From Sphingopyxis sp. PAMC25046 (GTDB taxonomy: Bacteria; Pseudomonadota; Alphaproteobacteria; Sphingomonadales; Sphingomonadaceae), in the NCBI RefSeq assembly GCF_004795895.1, contig NZ_CP039250.1, positions 4,433,393 through 4,497,392 on the forward strand: DNA of 64,000 nt, read 5' to 3'. This document shows, piece by piece, positions 17,870 through 25,991 of the stretch; position 1 is the first letter of the stretch, and each line of letters starts with the position of its first letter. The notes under the pieces were generated by a model. The model made no database searches and was not told where the DNA came from. It saw only the letters and a program-made list of their open reading frames with translations. The translations under genes and the position numbers were made by a program.

Positions 17870-18538
17870 CTAGAATTCGACGATGATCCGGATTCTGTCG
17901 GCGCTGACGCCGATCGCGCGCGCGATTTCTTCGCGGCCGCGGTCGATCAGCTCCTGCATTCCCTCGGGCGTGGCCTCGCCGAGCAGGTCGGAGGTCTCGA
18001 CGCCCAGAATCTTCGCGAGTGCCGCCATCCGGCCAGGCCTGGGGCGGGCCCGGTCCTTTTCCCAGCCCAGAACCGATGCCGCGCTGACGCGCATGCGTTT
18101 GGCAACCTCGGCCCGGTCGAGCTTCGCTTCGATACGAAGCTGCCGCAGGCGGTGGCCGAAGGATTCGCCGGTCGCCGGTTCCGGCTCTTCCTTTTCGGGG
18201 GCGGGGGCCATGTCGGTGGCGCTCTTCAGTTCGACGGCGCTCAGCGTGGCGCGCGATACCGGACCTTCGAACTGGCAGCCGAAATGCCGTCCGCTGGCCC
18301 AGATCACGATGGCGGTAATGTCGCCGGCATGCGGCAGCTCGATTTCGATTCGGTCGCCGGTCGCCAGCTTGATGTCGCTTTCGAACAGCAGGCCCGATCC
18401 CGAAATATTGTGGATTCGGACGTCGATGCCCGTGCCGTCGTGCCGCGCGCCCTTGGCGAGAAGGCTGAGTTTCCGGCGGCCGTCCTGCCGTCTGTCGGCG
18501 CCGGGTTCCAAGGGAAGAAAATATCCGGAAATGGCCAT
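17870..18538 (-). CDS. PilZ domain protein fused to an XRE-type helix-turn-helix
   Basis: 222 residues with two parts. Residues about 15-100 are a PilZ domain, with the c-di-GMP-binding arginine cluster DRRQDGRRKLSLLAKG near 15-30 and the second motif IHNISGSGLLF near 42-52. After an acidic linker (APEKEEPEPATGE) comes a Cro/C1-type HTH near 128-185 (LRQLRIEAKLDRAEVAKRM, SVLGWEKDRARPRP) and a C-terminal helix. ATG 18538 is preferred to an in-frame GTG at 18616. The pair of domains suggests a DNA-binding protein that answers to c-di-GMP. The gene stands alone and its targets are unknown. Confidence 0.85.
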   Translation of the reverse strand: MAISGYFLPLEPGADRRQDGRRKLSLLAKGARHDGTGIDVRIHNISGSGLLFESDIKLATGDRIEIELPHAGDITAIVIWASGRHFGCQFEGPVSRATLSAVELKSATDMAPAPEKEEPEPATGESFGHRLRQLRIEAKLDRAEVAKRMRVSAASVLGWEKDRARPRPGRMAALAKILGVETSDLLGEATPEGMQELIDRGREEIARAIGVSADRIRIIVEF

Positions 18539-18695
18539 ATTAGCTTGTTGCGGCGCGCTGGTTAAAAGAGCGTTAGCGAGAGGCCGGGAAATATGGCGCG
18601 GCGCCGGATGTCGCACCGATGCGGGTCACGAAATGTTGGGGAGGCCGGTTTTCCGGGAACGGTCACAAGCGATCGTCTCAACCTCGTCGTAGATC

Positions 18696-20288
18696 CTAAT
18701 GCCCCATATCCGCCGTCGACGCCCGCGGCCCGCCGGGCTTCGGCGGCTTCAACAGCACCACCAGCGGTACCGACACCAAAGTCACCCACATCATCAGCCA
18801 GAAATCGTCGATATAGGCGACCATCGCCGCCTGCCGGTTGATCTCGGCGTTGATCATCGCCATCGCAGCTTCGCCCATCGAGCCGAAGCGGTCGGACGTC
18901 GACGGATCGAGCAGGCCGACCGAGCTGTTGGTGACATGCGCCGCCAGATCCTCATGGCTCGTCTGCGTGTTCGCGCCGAGCAGCGTGGTGACGATCGAAA
19001 TGCCGACCGACGCGCCGAGGCTGCGGAGCAGGTTGAGCAGGCTCGATCCGTCGGTGCGGTGCTGCGGCGCGATCGTCGCGAACGCCATGGTGTTGAGCGG
19101 AATGAAGATCAGGCCCATGCCGATCCCCTGCACCAGCCCGCTGACGATCACCGGCTCCATTCCCATCGCGAGCGACCAGTGGCTCATCTGCCACAGCGAA
19201 TAAGCGGCGATCAGCAGGCCGGTGCCGACCAGCCAGCGCGCGTCGATCCGGCCGAGCAATTGTCCGGCGACCCACATGCTCATCAAAATGCCGACCCCGC
19301 GCACCGCAAGCACGATCCCGGTGTCGATCACGGGCCAGCCGAACAGATTCTGCAGCATCGGCGGCAGCAGCGCCATCGACGCGAACATCACGACCCCGAT
19401 CACGACCATGAAGCCCATCGCGGTGACGAGGTTGCGGTCGGCGAGCATCTTGCGGTTGAACAGCGTATCGCCGCGTGCGGTGAACAGGTGGACGAAGAAC
19501 ATCCAGAGGCATGCGATCGCGACCCCGCATTCGATCCAGATTTCGACGCTGTTGAACCAGTCCTCGTGCGCGCCGCGGTCGAGCATCAGTTGCAGCGCGG
19601 CGAGGCCGAGCGCGAGCATCGAGAAACCGAACAGGTCGAACTTGCGGTCGGTCCTGCGCGTCGCGGGCAGCAGCGCCCACATCATCGCGAGCGTCAGCAA
19701 TCCGACGGGGAGGTTGACGTAAAAGACCCAGCGCCAGTTGACGCTTTCGGTCAGCCAGCCGCCGAGCACGGGCCCCAGGATGGGACCGATCATGATCCCC
19801 ATGCCCCAGATCGACATCGCGCGCGCGTGGCGCTCGGGCGGGTTGATGTCGAGCATCACCGACTGAGACAGCGGGCCGATGAAGGCCGCGAAAATCCCCT
19901 GCATGAAGCGAAAGGCGACCATCTGTTCGAGCGTCTGCGCGGCACCGCACGCCATCGACGCGACGATGAAGCCCGCGACCGCGCCGAGGAACAGCTCGCG
20001 CCGCCCGATACGGTCGGCGAGCCAGCCAGTGATCGGCATCGCGATCGCCGAGGCGAGGATATAGCTCGTCAGCACCCAGGTCACGGTCTCGCTCGTCGCG
20101 CCGAGCGCCGACTGCATGTGCGGGATGGCGACGTTCGCGATCGTCGTGTCGAGGATTTGCATGATCGACGCGCCCATGACGGCGACGGTCAGAAGGCCGC
20201 GATAGCGGACGCGCTCGTGGAGCGGGATGCTGTCGTCGACGGGCAGCAACGCGGCGGGCGAGCGCCGGGAGAGAGGGCGGCTGGCCAT
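18696..20288 (-). CDS. emrB: DHA2-family multidrug efflux MFS transporter, EmrB-like
   Basis: 530 residues with fourteen predicted spans. It carries DHA2 signatures: QILDTTIANVAIPHM in span 1, TSYILASAIAMPITGWLADRIGRR (motif A, region about 75-98), and GGWLTESVNWRWVFYVNLPVG (region about 165-185). It exports drugs or toxic compounds with proton antiport, working with the periplasmic adaptor EmrA encoded just upstream. Start ATG 20288 (MASRPLSRRS) is chosen over an in-frame codon at 20312 that falls in a palindromic repeat. An unusual 117-bp gap holding that repeat separates it from emrA. Confidence 0.92.
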   Translation of the reverse strand: MASRPLSRRSPAALLPVDDSIPLHERVRYRGLLTVAVMGASIMQILDTTIANVAIPHMQSALGATSETVTWVLTSYILASAIAMPITGWLADRIGRRELFLGAVAGFIVASMACGAAQTLEQMVAFRFMQGIFAAFIGPLSQSVMLDINPPERHARAMSIWGMGIMIGPILGPVLGGWLTESVNWRWVFYVNLPVGLLTLAMMWALLPATRRTDRKFDLFGFSMLALGLAALQLMLDRGAHEDWFNSVEIWIECGVAIACLWMFFVHLFTARGDTLFNRKMLADRNLVTAMGFMVVIGVVMFASMALLPPMLQNLFGWPVIDTGIVLAVRGVGILMSMWVAGQLLGRIDARWLVGTGLLIAAYSLWQMSHWSLAMGMEPVIVSGLVQGIGMGLIFIPLNTMAFATIAPQHRTDGSSLLNLLRSLGASVGISIVTTLLGANTQTSHEDLAAHVTNSSVGLLDPSTSDRFGSMGEAAMAMINAEINRQAAMVAYIDDFWLMMWVTLVSVPLVVLLKPPKPGGPRASTADMGH

Positions 20289-20304
20289 GGCGATCTCAAA
20301 AAGT

Positions 20305-20380
20305 TTCGTCATTCCCGCGAAAGCGGAAACCCAGCGAGCAAAGGTCGCAGCTGGGTTTCCGCTTTCGCGGGAATGACGAA
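20305..20380. repeat. Palindromic intergenic element, type B (copy 1)
   Basis: A perfect 30-bp inverted repeat: arms at 20305-20334 and 20351-20380 with a 16-bp loop. Each arm begins TTCGTCATTCCCGCGAAAGC read inward. It sits between emrA and emrB in one operon, so the transcript would carry a long hairpin between the two genes. A second copy of the family lies at 25529-25613. Confidence 0.92.
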
Positions 20381-20405
20381 GGGAGGGTGGAAAGGAGCAT
20401 TCCGC

Positions 20406-21506
20406 TTACTTCGTAAACACCCGTACATCGGCAGACAGCCCGGCGATCATGTCGCGCGACGGCTTTTCGTCGAACGCGATCCGCACCGGCACGCGCTGCG
20501 TTACCTTGACCCAGTTGCCGGTGGCGTTCTGCGCCGGTAGCACCGAAAATTCGCTGCCCGTGCCCGCGCCGATCGTCAGCACATGGCCGCGCACCGTCAG
20601 CCCCGGATAGGCGTCGAAGCTGATTTCGGCGCGCTGGCCGACGCGCATGTTCGCAAGGTCGGTTTCCTTGAAATTGGCCTCGACCCACGGATGCGCGGTG
20701 TCGACCAGCGTGACCGCGGGCAGCCCCGCGACCATCATCTGGCCGACTTGCAATCGGTCCGACTGTGCGATGCGCCCCGCGCCCGGCGCGCGCACCGTCG
20801 TCCGGTCGAGGTTCACCTGCGCCTGCGACCGCTGGACGCGCGCCGCCTCGACCTGCGGGTTGATCCCGCTCGACGGGCCCGCGGCGAGCTTGGTGCGCGC
20901 TTCGGCGGCGGCGGCTTCGGCCTGCCGGACGCTTTCGCGTGCTTGGCTGAGCGCGTGGCGCGAGGCATCATAGGCGGCTTTCGTCGTGAAACCCTTTTCC
21001 ATCAGCGCCGCCTGCCGATCGAAGGTCACTTGCGCGAACTTCACATCCTCGCGCGCCGCGGCGATGTCGATGCTCGATGTGTTCGCGCTCGCCGCCAGAT
21101 TGCCGACCTCGACCCGGGCTGCGTCGATCGCCGCGGTCGCCTGCGCGACGCTCAACGCATAGGGCTCGCCGTCGATGCGGAAGAGGAGCTGCCCCTTCGC
21201 GACCTGCTGGCCGTCACGGACGGCAACTTCGGTGATCCGCCCGCCGACTTCCGCCGCGACCGACACCTTGTCCATCTGGACATAGGCGTTGTCGGTCGAC
21301 ACCGACCCGCCGCTCGTCAGCCACCAGCCGGCGCCGCCCGCGATGAGCAGGGCGGGCAGCCCGAACATCAACAGCCGTGCGCGCCAGCTCGCCTTGGGCG
21401 CGGTTTCGGCGGGCAGCGCGGGATCGGGCAGCGGATCGGCCTTTGGCGCTCGCTTCGGCGGCGTCGCCTCTTCGGCTTTCGGGCGGGCGGGGGAGAGCTG
21501 ATCCAT
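20406..21506 (-). CDS. emrA: EmrA-like periplasmic adaptor (HlyD/membrane fusion protein family)
   Basis: 366 residues: a polar N-terminus, one anchor span near 45-65 (LLMFGLPALLIAGGAGWWL), then the biotinyl-lipoyl-like half (VSTDNAYVQMDKVSVAAEV), an alpha-hairpin near 125-215 (coiled coil with AAEARTKLA), the second lipoyl half (LDRTTVRAPGAGRI) and a beta-barrel domain. The adaptor links the inner-membrane pump EmrB to an outer-membrane channel; no tolC-type gene is nearby. The start at 21506 shares one base with the marR stop (TGATG), which supports the start and an operon marR-emrA-emrB. Confidence 0.93.
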   Translation of the reverse strand: MDQLSPARPKAEEATPPKRAPKADPLPDPALPAETAPKASWRARLLMFGLPALLIAGGAGWWLTSGGSVSTDNAYVQMDKVSVAAEVGGRITEVAVRDGQQVAKGQLLFRIDGEPYALSVAQATAAIDAARVEVGNLAASANTSSIDIAAAREDVKFAQVTFDRQAALMEKGFTTKAAYDASRHALSQARESVRQAEAAAAEARTKLAAGPSSGINPQVEAARVQRSQAQVNLDRTTVRAPGAGRIAQSDRLQVGQMMVAGLPAVTLVDTAHPWVEANFKETDLANMRVGQRAEISFDAYPGLTVRGHVLTIGAGTGSEFSVLPAQNATGNWVKVTQRVPVRIAFDEKPSRDMIAGLSADVRVFTK

Positions 21507-21964
21507 CAGATTGTCTCTTTTTCTTTTTGGCATATGCGGCGGGACAGGTTGGCGCGGACGCGCTCGACAAGGTCGATCAGCTGCTCGCGCTCGACGGCGC
21601 TCAGCCCTTCGGTGGCTTCGGCGGTCAGCGCATCGGCGGTGGCGCGCATCCCGCCGAGCACGTCGCCGGCGCGCGGCGTCAGATAGAGCTGCCACGCGCG
21701 GCGGTCGGCGGGGTCGGCGCGGCGTTCGACAAGGTCCGCCTCGGCCAGCCGGTCGACCATCCGCGACAGCGTGATCGGCTCGACTTCGATCAACTCGGCG
21801 AGCGGGCCCTGACGAATACCCTCGTGGCGCTTGAGGTAAGTGATCAGCCGCCATTGCAGCGCGGTGATCCCGCTTTCCTTCGTGCGCGCATTGAACGCGC
21901 GCCGGAACAGGCGCGCGGTGTCATTCAGCAAGAATCCGATGGTTTCGCTCATGTCATAGGACAT
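21506..21964 (-). CDS. MarR-family transcriptional regulator of the emrAB operon
   Basis: 152 residues with a winged helix-turn-helix: GITALQWRLITYLKRHEGI, then the recognition region EPITLSRMVDRLAEADLVERRADPADRR (residues about 68-95, wing with DPADRRA). N- and C-terminal helices form the dimer interface. It is first in an operon with emrA and emrB, as for the enterobacterial MprA/EmrR, and is likely a ligand-released repressor of the pump and of itself. Two starts are possible, 21964 (MSYDMSETIG) and 21952 (MSETIG); neither has a clear Shine-Dalgarno sequence, and a palindrome ends 3 bp before the first. Confidence 0.9.
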   Translation of the reverse strand: MSYDMSETIGFLLNDTARLFRRAFNARTKESGITALQWRLITYLKRHEGIRQGPLAELIEVEPITLSRMVDRLAEADLVERRADPADRRAWQLYLTPRAGDVLGGMRATADALTAEATEGLSAVEREQLIDLVERVRANLSRRICQKEKETI

Positions 21965-21966
21965 AA

Positions 21967-21978
21967 TAGCAATTGCTA
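21967..21978. promoter_or_regulatory. Probable MarR operator upstream of marR-emrAB
   Basis: Perfect 12-bp palindrome TAGCAATTGCTA immediately before the marR start. MarR proteins commonly bind short palindromes of the form TTGC-AATT-GCAA or close variants. On the minus strand the sequences TTGGCA and TATAGT (19 bp apart) could be the -35 and -10 elements just upstream, which would place the palindrome over the transcription start. Operator identity is inferred from position and symmetry. Confidence 0.6.
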
Positions 21979-22022
21979 CTATATTCAACTGCCGCACGGG
22001 ATTGCCAACAGTCTCGAATATG

Positions 22023-22041
22023 GTGTAAATTTTCTTTACAC
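22023..22041. promoter_or_regulatory. Inverted repeat in the divergent promoter region
   Basis: GTGTAAA-TTTTC-TTTACAC is a perfect 7-bp inverted repeat with a 5-bp spacer. It ends 37 bp before the start of the DsbA/HCCA-isomerase-like gene and lies 58 bp upstream of marR. Its AT-rich core could bind a regulator of either gene. No specific protein is assigned. Confidence 0.4.
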
Positions 22042-22078
22042 TGCTTGCGTGGGGCATGTTTTTGGGCAGGATGTGGGG

Positions 22079-22726
22079 ATGACTTTAACCGCCGACCTTT
22101 TCTGGTCCTTCCGTTCGCCGTACAGCTATCTTGCGATCGGCCGCTACCGCGCGCTCGCTGCGAGCCATGACGTCGTCATCAATTTGCGGCCCGTCTATCC
22201 GCTCGCGATCCGCCAGCCCGACTTCTTCGAGCGTAATCATCCCAATTGGCTGAGCTATACGATGCGCGACATGATCCGCGTCGCGCAGTTCCACGGCATT
22301 CCGTTCGGTCCGCCGCACCCCGACCCGATCGTCCAGAATGTCGCGACGCGCGAGATCGCGGCCGAGCAGCCCTATATCCATCGCCTTACCCGGCTCGGGC
22401 AGGCGGCATCGCGGCGCGGTAAGGGGCTCGCCTTCGCGCACGAGGTCGGCCAGCTCATCTGGGGCGGCGCGCAGGACTGGCATCTCGGCGATCATCTCGC
22501 GCGTGCGGCGAAGCGCGCCGGGCTCGACCTCGCCGAACTCGACGAAGAGGCCGCGCGCGAGGCCGAAGCGCTCGACAACGAAATCGCCGGCAACCAGGTC
22601 GCGCTCGAAATCGCGGGCCATTGGGGCGTCCCGACCCTCGTGTTCGAAGGCGAGCCCTTTTTCGGGCAGGACCGGATCGAGATGGCGAAATGGCGCATGG
22701 AGCAAAAGGGGCTTCTCCCCCGCTGA
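22079..22726 (+). CDS. DsbA-family oxidoreductase-like protein, 2-hydroxychromene-2-carboxylate isomerase type
   Basis: 215 residues with the thioredoxin-like fold of kappa-class GST/HCCA isomerases: LFWSFRSPYSYLAIGRY at the N-terminus has serine where DsbA has CXXC, and the C-terminus has the usual IAGHWGVPTLVFEGEPFFGQDR (residues about 178-200). HCCA isomerases act with glutathione in naphthalene and polycyclic-aromatic breakdown, but no other aromatic-degradation gene is adjacent, so a general glutathione-linked role is equally likely. The start at 22079 gives the family N-terminus. The hydrolase gene follows after 44 bp. Confidence 0.85.
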   Translation: MTLTADLFWSFRSPYSYLAIGRYRALAASHDVVINLRPVYPLAIRQPDFFERNHPNWLSYTMRDMIRVAQFHGIPFGPPHPDPIVQNVATREIAAEQPYIHRLTRLGQAASRRGKGLAFAHEVGQLIWGGAQDWHLGDHLARAAKRAGLDLAELDEEAAREAEALDNEIAGNQVALEIAGHWGVPTLVFEGEPFFGQDRIEMAKWRMEQKGLLPR

Positions 22727-22770
22727 TCGGCGCTTGCCGAACCGGGCGCGAAAGGCCCATAGCGCGGAGC

Positions 22771-23523
22771 ATGATGATCGAACCCCGATATTTCGAAGCG
22801 CGCGACGGCGTGCGGCTGGCTTGGCGCGAGACGGGCGAAGGTCGGCCGCTGATTTTGCTGCACGGTCTGTTTTCGAGCGGCGAGGTCAACTGGATCAAGT
22901 TCGGCACCGCGGCGCGCATCGCCCGCGACGGATACCGCGTGATCATGCCCGACCTGCGCGTCCACGGATCGAGCGATGCACCGCACGAGGAGGAATTCTA
23001 TCCGCCCGACGTGCTGGTTCACGATCTGCAAGATATGGTAGCGCATCTGGGCTTTGCCGACTTCGATCTCGGCGGCTTTTCGCTCGGCGCGCGGACGAGC
23101 GCGCGCGCGGTTGTCGCCGGGATGAAACCGTGCCGTTTGATTCTTGGCGGCATGGGATTGGCGGGGCTCGCTGGCTGGCAGCGGCGCGGGCGCTTCTTCA
23201 AGCGCGTGATCGCTGAATATGAGACGGCGAAACGCGGCGACGATACATGGCTTTCGGTTCAATTCATGAAGACGATGAAGGTCGACCGCATCGCGGCGGG
23301 GCATCTGCTCGACAGCTTCACCGATACCACGCCCGAGATGCTCGCGGCGCTGGCGATGCCGACCCTCGTCGTTTGCGGCGAGCGCGATCAGGACAATGGA
23401 TCGGCCGAGGAGCTGGTGGCGGCATTGCCCGACGCGCGGCTTGCGACAATTCCGGGGACGCATATGTCGAGCGTGACGGAGCCCGAGCTGGGCGAAGCGA
23501 TCGCCGCCTTTCTCGCGACTTGA
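22771..23523 (+). CDS. Alpha/beta hydrolase
   Basis: 250 residues. The oxyanion strand motif is LILLHGLFSSG near 28-38. The nucleophile elbow GGFSLGART has the serine near 105, the acid is probably the Asp in CGERDQDN, and the histidine is in IPGTHMSSV near 231. N-terminal FEARDGVRLAWRETGEG is typical of lactonase/esterase-type members. Two in-frame ATGs lie at 22771 and 22774. No substrate can be named. The preceding DsbA-like gene is 44 bp upstream and may be co-transcribed. Confidence 0.88.
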   Translation: MMIEPRYFEARDGVRLAWRETGEGRPLILLHGLFSSGEVNWIKFGTAARIARDGYRVIMPDLRVHGSSDAPHEEEFYPPDVLVHDLQDMVAHLGFADFDLGGFSLGARTSARAVVAGMKPCRLILGGMGLAGLAGWQRRGRFFKRVIAEYETAKRGDDTWLSVQFMKTMKVDRIAAGHLLDSFTDTTPEMLAALAMPTLVVCGERDQDNGSAEELVAALPDARLATIPGTHMSSVTEPELGEAIAAFLAT

Positions 23524-23598
23524 CCGGACTCGCGCCGGGCGCTTAGCTGTTCGCATGCGCCAGAGAGCGCTGCGATAACATTCCAGAGGACGCACCCC

Positions 23599-25425
23599 AT
23601 GAAAGCCATGATTTCGACGCTGTCGCTTGCCCTGTCGCTCGCGGTGGCGACCCCCGCTTTTGCGCAAACCGCACCCGCCGCGGTCCCTACCGCGGCGGAC
23701 GCCGATGCCTTCATCGCCGGGGTAGAGAAGGACCTGTTCGACTATACGGTCGAGGCGAGCCAGGTGAACTGGGTCAATTCGACCTATATCACCGAGGATA
23801 CCGACGCGATGGCGGCGCGGATCAACGCGGTCGGCACCGAAAAGTCGGTGAAATATGCGCTCGAGGCCGCGAAATATATGAATGTCGCGGGGCTCAGCCC
23901 CGACACCAGGCGCAAGCTCGACATCCTGCGCACCGGCATCGTGCTGCCCGCGCCGACGACGCCGGGTGCAGCGACCGAGCTCAACACGATCGCAACCGAC
24001 CTGCAGTCGCAATATGGCAAGGGTCGCGGTACGCTGAACGGCAAGGAAATCTCGGGGTCGGATATCGAGGCCGAGATGGGCAATCTCGAGAACACGCCGG
24101 CGCAATTCGCCGAAATGTGGACGAGCTGGCACGACAAGGTCGGCGCGCCGATGAAGGACGATTATGCCCGCATGGTCGGCATCGCGAACGAGGGCGCGAA
24201 GGAGCTGGGTTTCACCGACACCGGCGCGATGTGGCGTTCGGGTTATGACATGCCGCCCGAAGAATTCGCCAAGCTGACCGAAAAGATCTGGCAGGACATG
24301 AAGCCGCTGTACGTGGCGCTCCACACCTATGTCCGCTGGAAGCTCAACGAGAAATATGGCGACGCGGTGCAGCCCAAGACCGGCCCGATCCGCGCCGACC
24401 TGCTCGGTAACATGTGGGCGCAGGAATGGGGCAATATCTATCCGTTGGTCGCGCCTGCTGGCACCGGCGACCTCGGCTATGACATCGGCGACCTCCTGAC
24501 CGCACAGGGCAAGACCCCGCTCGACATGGTCAAGGCGGGCGAGAATTTCTATTCGTCGCTCGGGATGGCGCCGCTGCCCGAAACCTTCTGGAAGCGCAGT
24601 CAGTTCCTGAAACCCGCCGACCGCGAGGTCGTCTGCCACGCGTCGGCGTGGGATATCGACAATAAGGACGATATCCGCATCAAGATGTGCATCAAGGTGA
24701 ACGCTGACGACTTCATCACCATCCACCACGAACTAGGCCACAATTATTACCAGCGGGCCTATAACAAGCAGCCCTTCCTCTACCTCAACGGCGCGAACGA
24801 CGGCTTCCATGAGGCGATCGGCGATTTCGTCGCGCTGTCGATCACGCCGCAATATCTTGTCGACATCGGGCTGCTCGACAAGGCGAAGGTGCCGAGCGCC
24901 GACAAGGATATCGGCCTGCTGCTGCGGCAGGCGATGGACAAGGTCGCCTTTCTGCCCTTCGGCTTGCTCGTCGACCGCTGGCGCTGGGGCGTCTTCGACG
25001 GGTCGATCCAGCCCGCCGGCTACAACAAGGCCTGGACCGATCTGCGCAAGGAATATCAGGGCATCACGCCACCGAGCGAGCGGCCGGCGAACGCGTTCGA
25101 CGCGGGTGCGAAATTCCACATTCCCGGCAATACGCCCTACACCCGCTATTTCCTCGCGCGGGTGCTGCAGTTCCAATTCTATCAGGCGGCGTGCAAGCAG
25201 GCGGGCTGGAAGGGGCCGCTCCACCGCTGTTCCTTCTATGGCAACAAAGAGGTCGGCGCGAAGCTGAACGCGATGCTCGAAATGGGCGCGTCGAAGCCGT
25301 GGCCCGACGCGCTCGAAGCCTTTACCGGCAACCGCGAAATGTCGGGCAAGGCGATGGCCGATTATTTCGCGCCGCTGAAGAAATGGCTCGACGAACAGAA
25401 TAGGGGCAAGCCGCAGGGGTGGTGA
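23599..25425 (+). CDS. M2-family metallopeptidase (bacterial peptidyl-dipeptidase A, ACE-like)
   Basis: 608 residues with a clear Sec signal peptide (MISTLSLALSLAVATPAFAQ, cleavage after AFAQ). The zinc site is HHELGH near 376-381, with the third ligand Glu about 25 residues later in FHEAIGD. Downstream RYFLARVLQFQFYQAAC and LLVDRWRWGVFDG match the M2 family, zinc dipeptidyl-carboxypeptidases that remove C-terminal dipeptides. The protein is single-domain, as in known bacterial ACE homologues, and is exported to the periplasm or surface. It probably feeds on peptides. A strong terminator follows. Confidence 0.95.
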   Translation: MKAMISTLSLALSLAVATPAFAQTAPAAVPTAADADAFIAGVEKDLFDYTVEASQVNWVNSTYITEDTDAMAARINAVGTEKSVKYALEAAKYMNVAGLSPDTRRKLDILRTGIVLPAPTTPGAATELNTIATDLQSQYGKGRGTLNGKEISGSDIEAEMGNLENTPAQFAEMWTSWHDKVGAPMKDDYARMVGIANEGAKELGFTDTGAMWRSGYDMPPEEFAKLTEKIWQDMKPLYVALHTYVRWKLNEKYGDAVQPKTGPIRADLLGNMWAQEWGNIYPLVAPAGTGDLGYDIGDLLTAQGKTPLDMVKAGENFYSSLGMAPLPETFWKRSQFLKPADREVVCHASAWDIDNKDDIRIKMCIKVNADDFITIHHELGHNYYQRAYNKQPFLYLNGANDGFHEAIGDFVALSITPQYLVDIGLLDKAKVPSADKDIGLLLRQAMDKVAFLPFGLLVDRWRWGVFDGSIQPAGYNKAWTDLRKEYQGITPPSERPANAFDAGAKFHIPGNTPYTRYFLARVLQFQFYQAACKQAGWKGPLHRCSFYGNKEVGAKLNAMLEMGASKPWPDALEAFTGNREMSGKAMADYFAPLKKWLDEQNRGKPQGW

Positions 25426-25449
25426 TCGCGGTTGCGGCGATTTGACAAG

Positions 25450-25478
25450 GGCCGGGGAGGTGACTCCCCGGCCTTTTT
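25450..25478 (+). terminator. Rho-independent terminator after the M2 peptidase gene
   Basis: A perfect 10-bp GC-rich stem (GGCCGGGGAG / CTCCCCGGCC) with a GTGA tetraloop is followed directly by five T residues at 25474-25478. It lies 24 bp after the stop codon of the peptidase gene. Confidence 0.95.
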
Positions 25479-25528
25479 ATGCGCGAGCGCAATTATCGGC
25501 TTTGGGGTGGGAAGAGGCCATTCCCAAC

Positions 25529-25613
25529 CTTCGTCATTCCCGCGAAAGCAGGAACCTAGAGCGTGCGTCGGCTGACCCCACTCTGGGTTCCTGCTTTCGC
25601 GGGAATGACGAAG
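25529..25613. repeat. Palindromic intergenic element, type B (copy 2)
   Basis: Arms of 32 bp at 25529-25560 and 25582-25613 are inverted copies with a single mismatch and a 21-bp loop. The first 18 bases inside each end, CGTCATTCCCGCGAAAGC, are identical to those of the copy at 20305-20380. It lies between the peptidase terminator and the convergent arsR gene. Confidence 0.92.
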
Positions 25614-25664
25614 TTATGAGATACTCAACGGCCGATACAGGCCGTTCCCCGTCACCGCCCCGCA

Positions 25665-25991
25665 TCACTCCGCCTCGATCGACTGCTTGAAGCGCGCCAG
25701 CCGGGCGCTTGCTGCTGCGGCGTGCGGGCCGATCCAGCGGTCGTGGATGTCCTGGATCGGTATCGCGTTGAGATGGTTCCAGCGCTCGCGGCCGCGGCGC
25801 TCGGCGATCACCAGCCCCGCATCCTCCAGCACCTTCAGATGTTGCATCACCGTGCAGCGGTCGATGTCGGCGAAATGGCCGCACAGCGCCCCCGTCGTTA
25901 GCGGCTGGTCCTTCAGATCGTCGAGAATCTGGCGCCGGATCGGCGACGCGAGCGCCTTGAACGTCGCGTCGAACTGGTCATGAATTGACAT
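25665..25991 (-). CDS. ArsR-family winged-helix regulator
   Basis: 108 residues with the ArsR/SmtB fold: FKALASPIRRQILDDLKD, then the recognition helix region CTVMQHLKVLEDAGLVIAERRGRERWNHLN (residues about 46-75). It lacks the CXC metal sites of ArsR or SmtB proper, so it is more like the SdpR/PagR-type repressors that pair with SRPBCC proteins. It is divergent from an AHSA1-family gene, and a perfect inverted repeat overlaps its own start codon, which suggests autorepression and control of the neighbour. The start at 25991 is well placed. Confidence 0.9.
   Translation of the reverse strand: MSIHDQFDATFKALASPIRRQILDDLKDQPLTTGALCGHFADIDRCTVMQHLKVLEDAGLVIAERRGRERWNHLNAIPIQDIHDRWIGPHAAAASARLARFKQSIEAE

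Noticed and set aside
18699..20540. 613-codon plus-strand frame opposite emrB
   Set aside because: Composition (His, Arg, Asp repeats) is that of an antisense shadow; emrB is certain.
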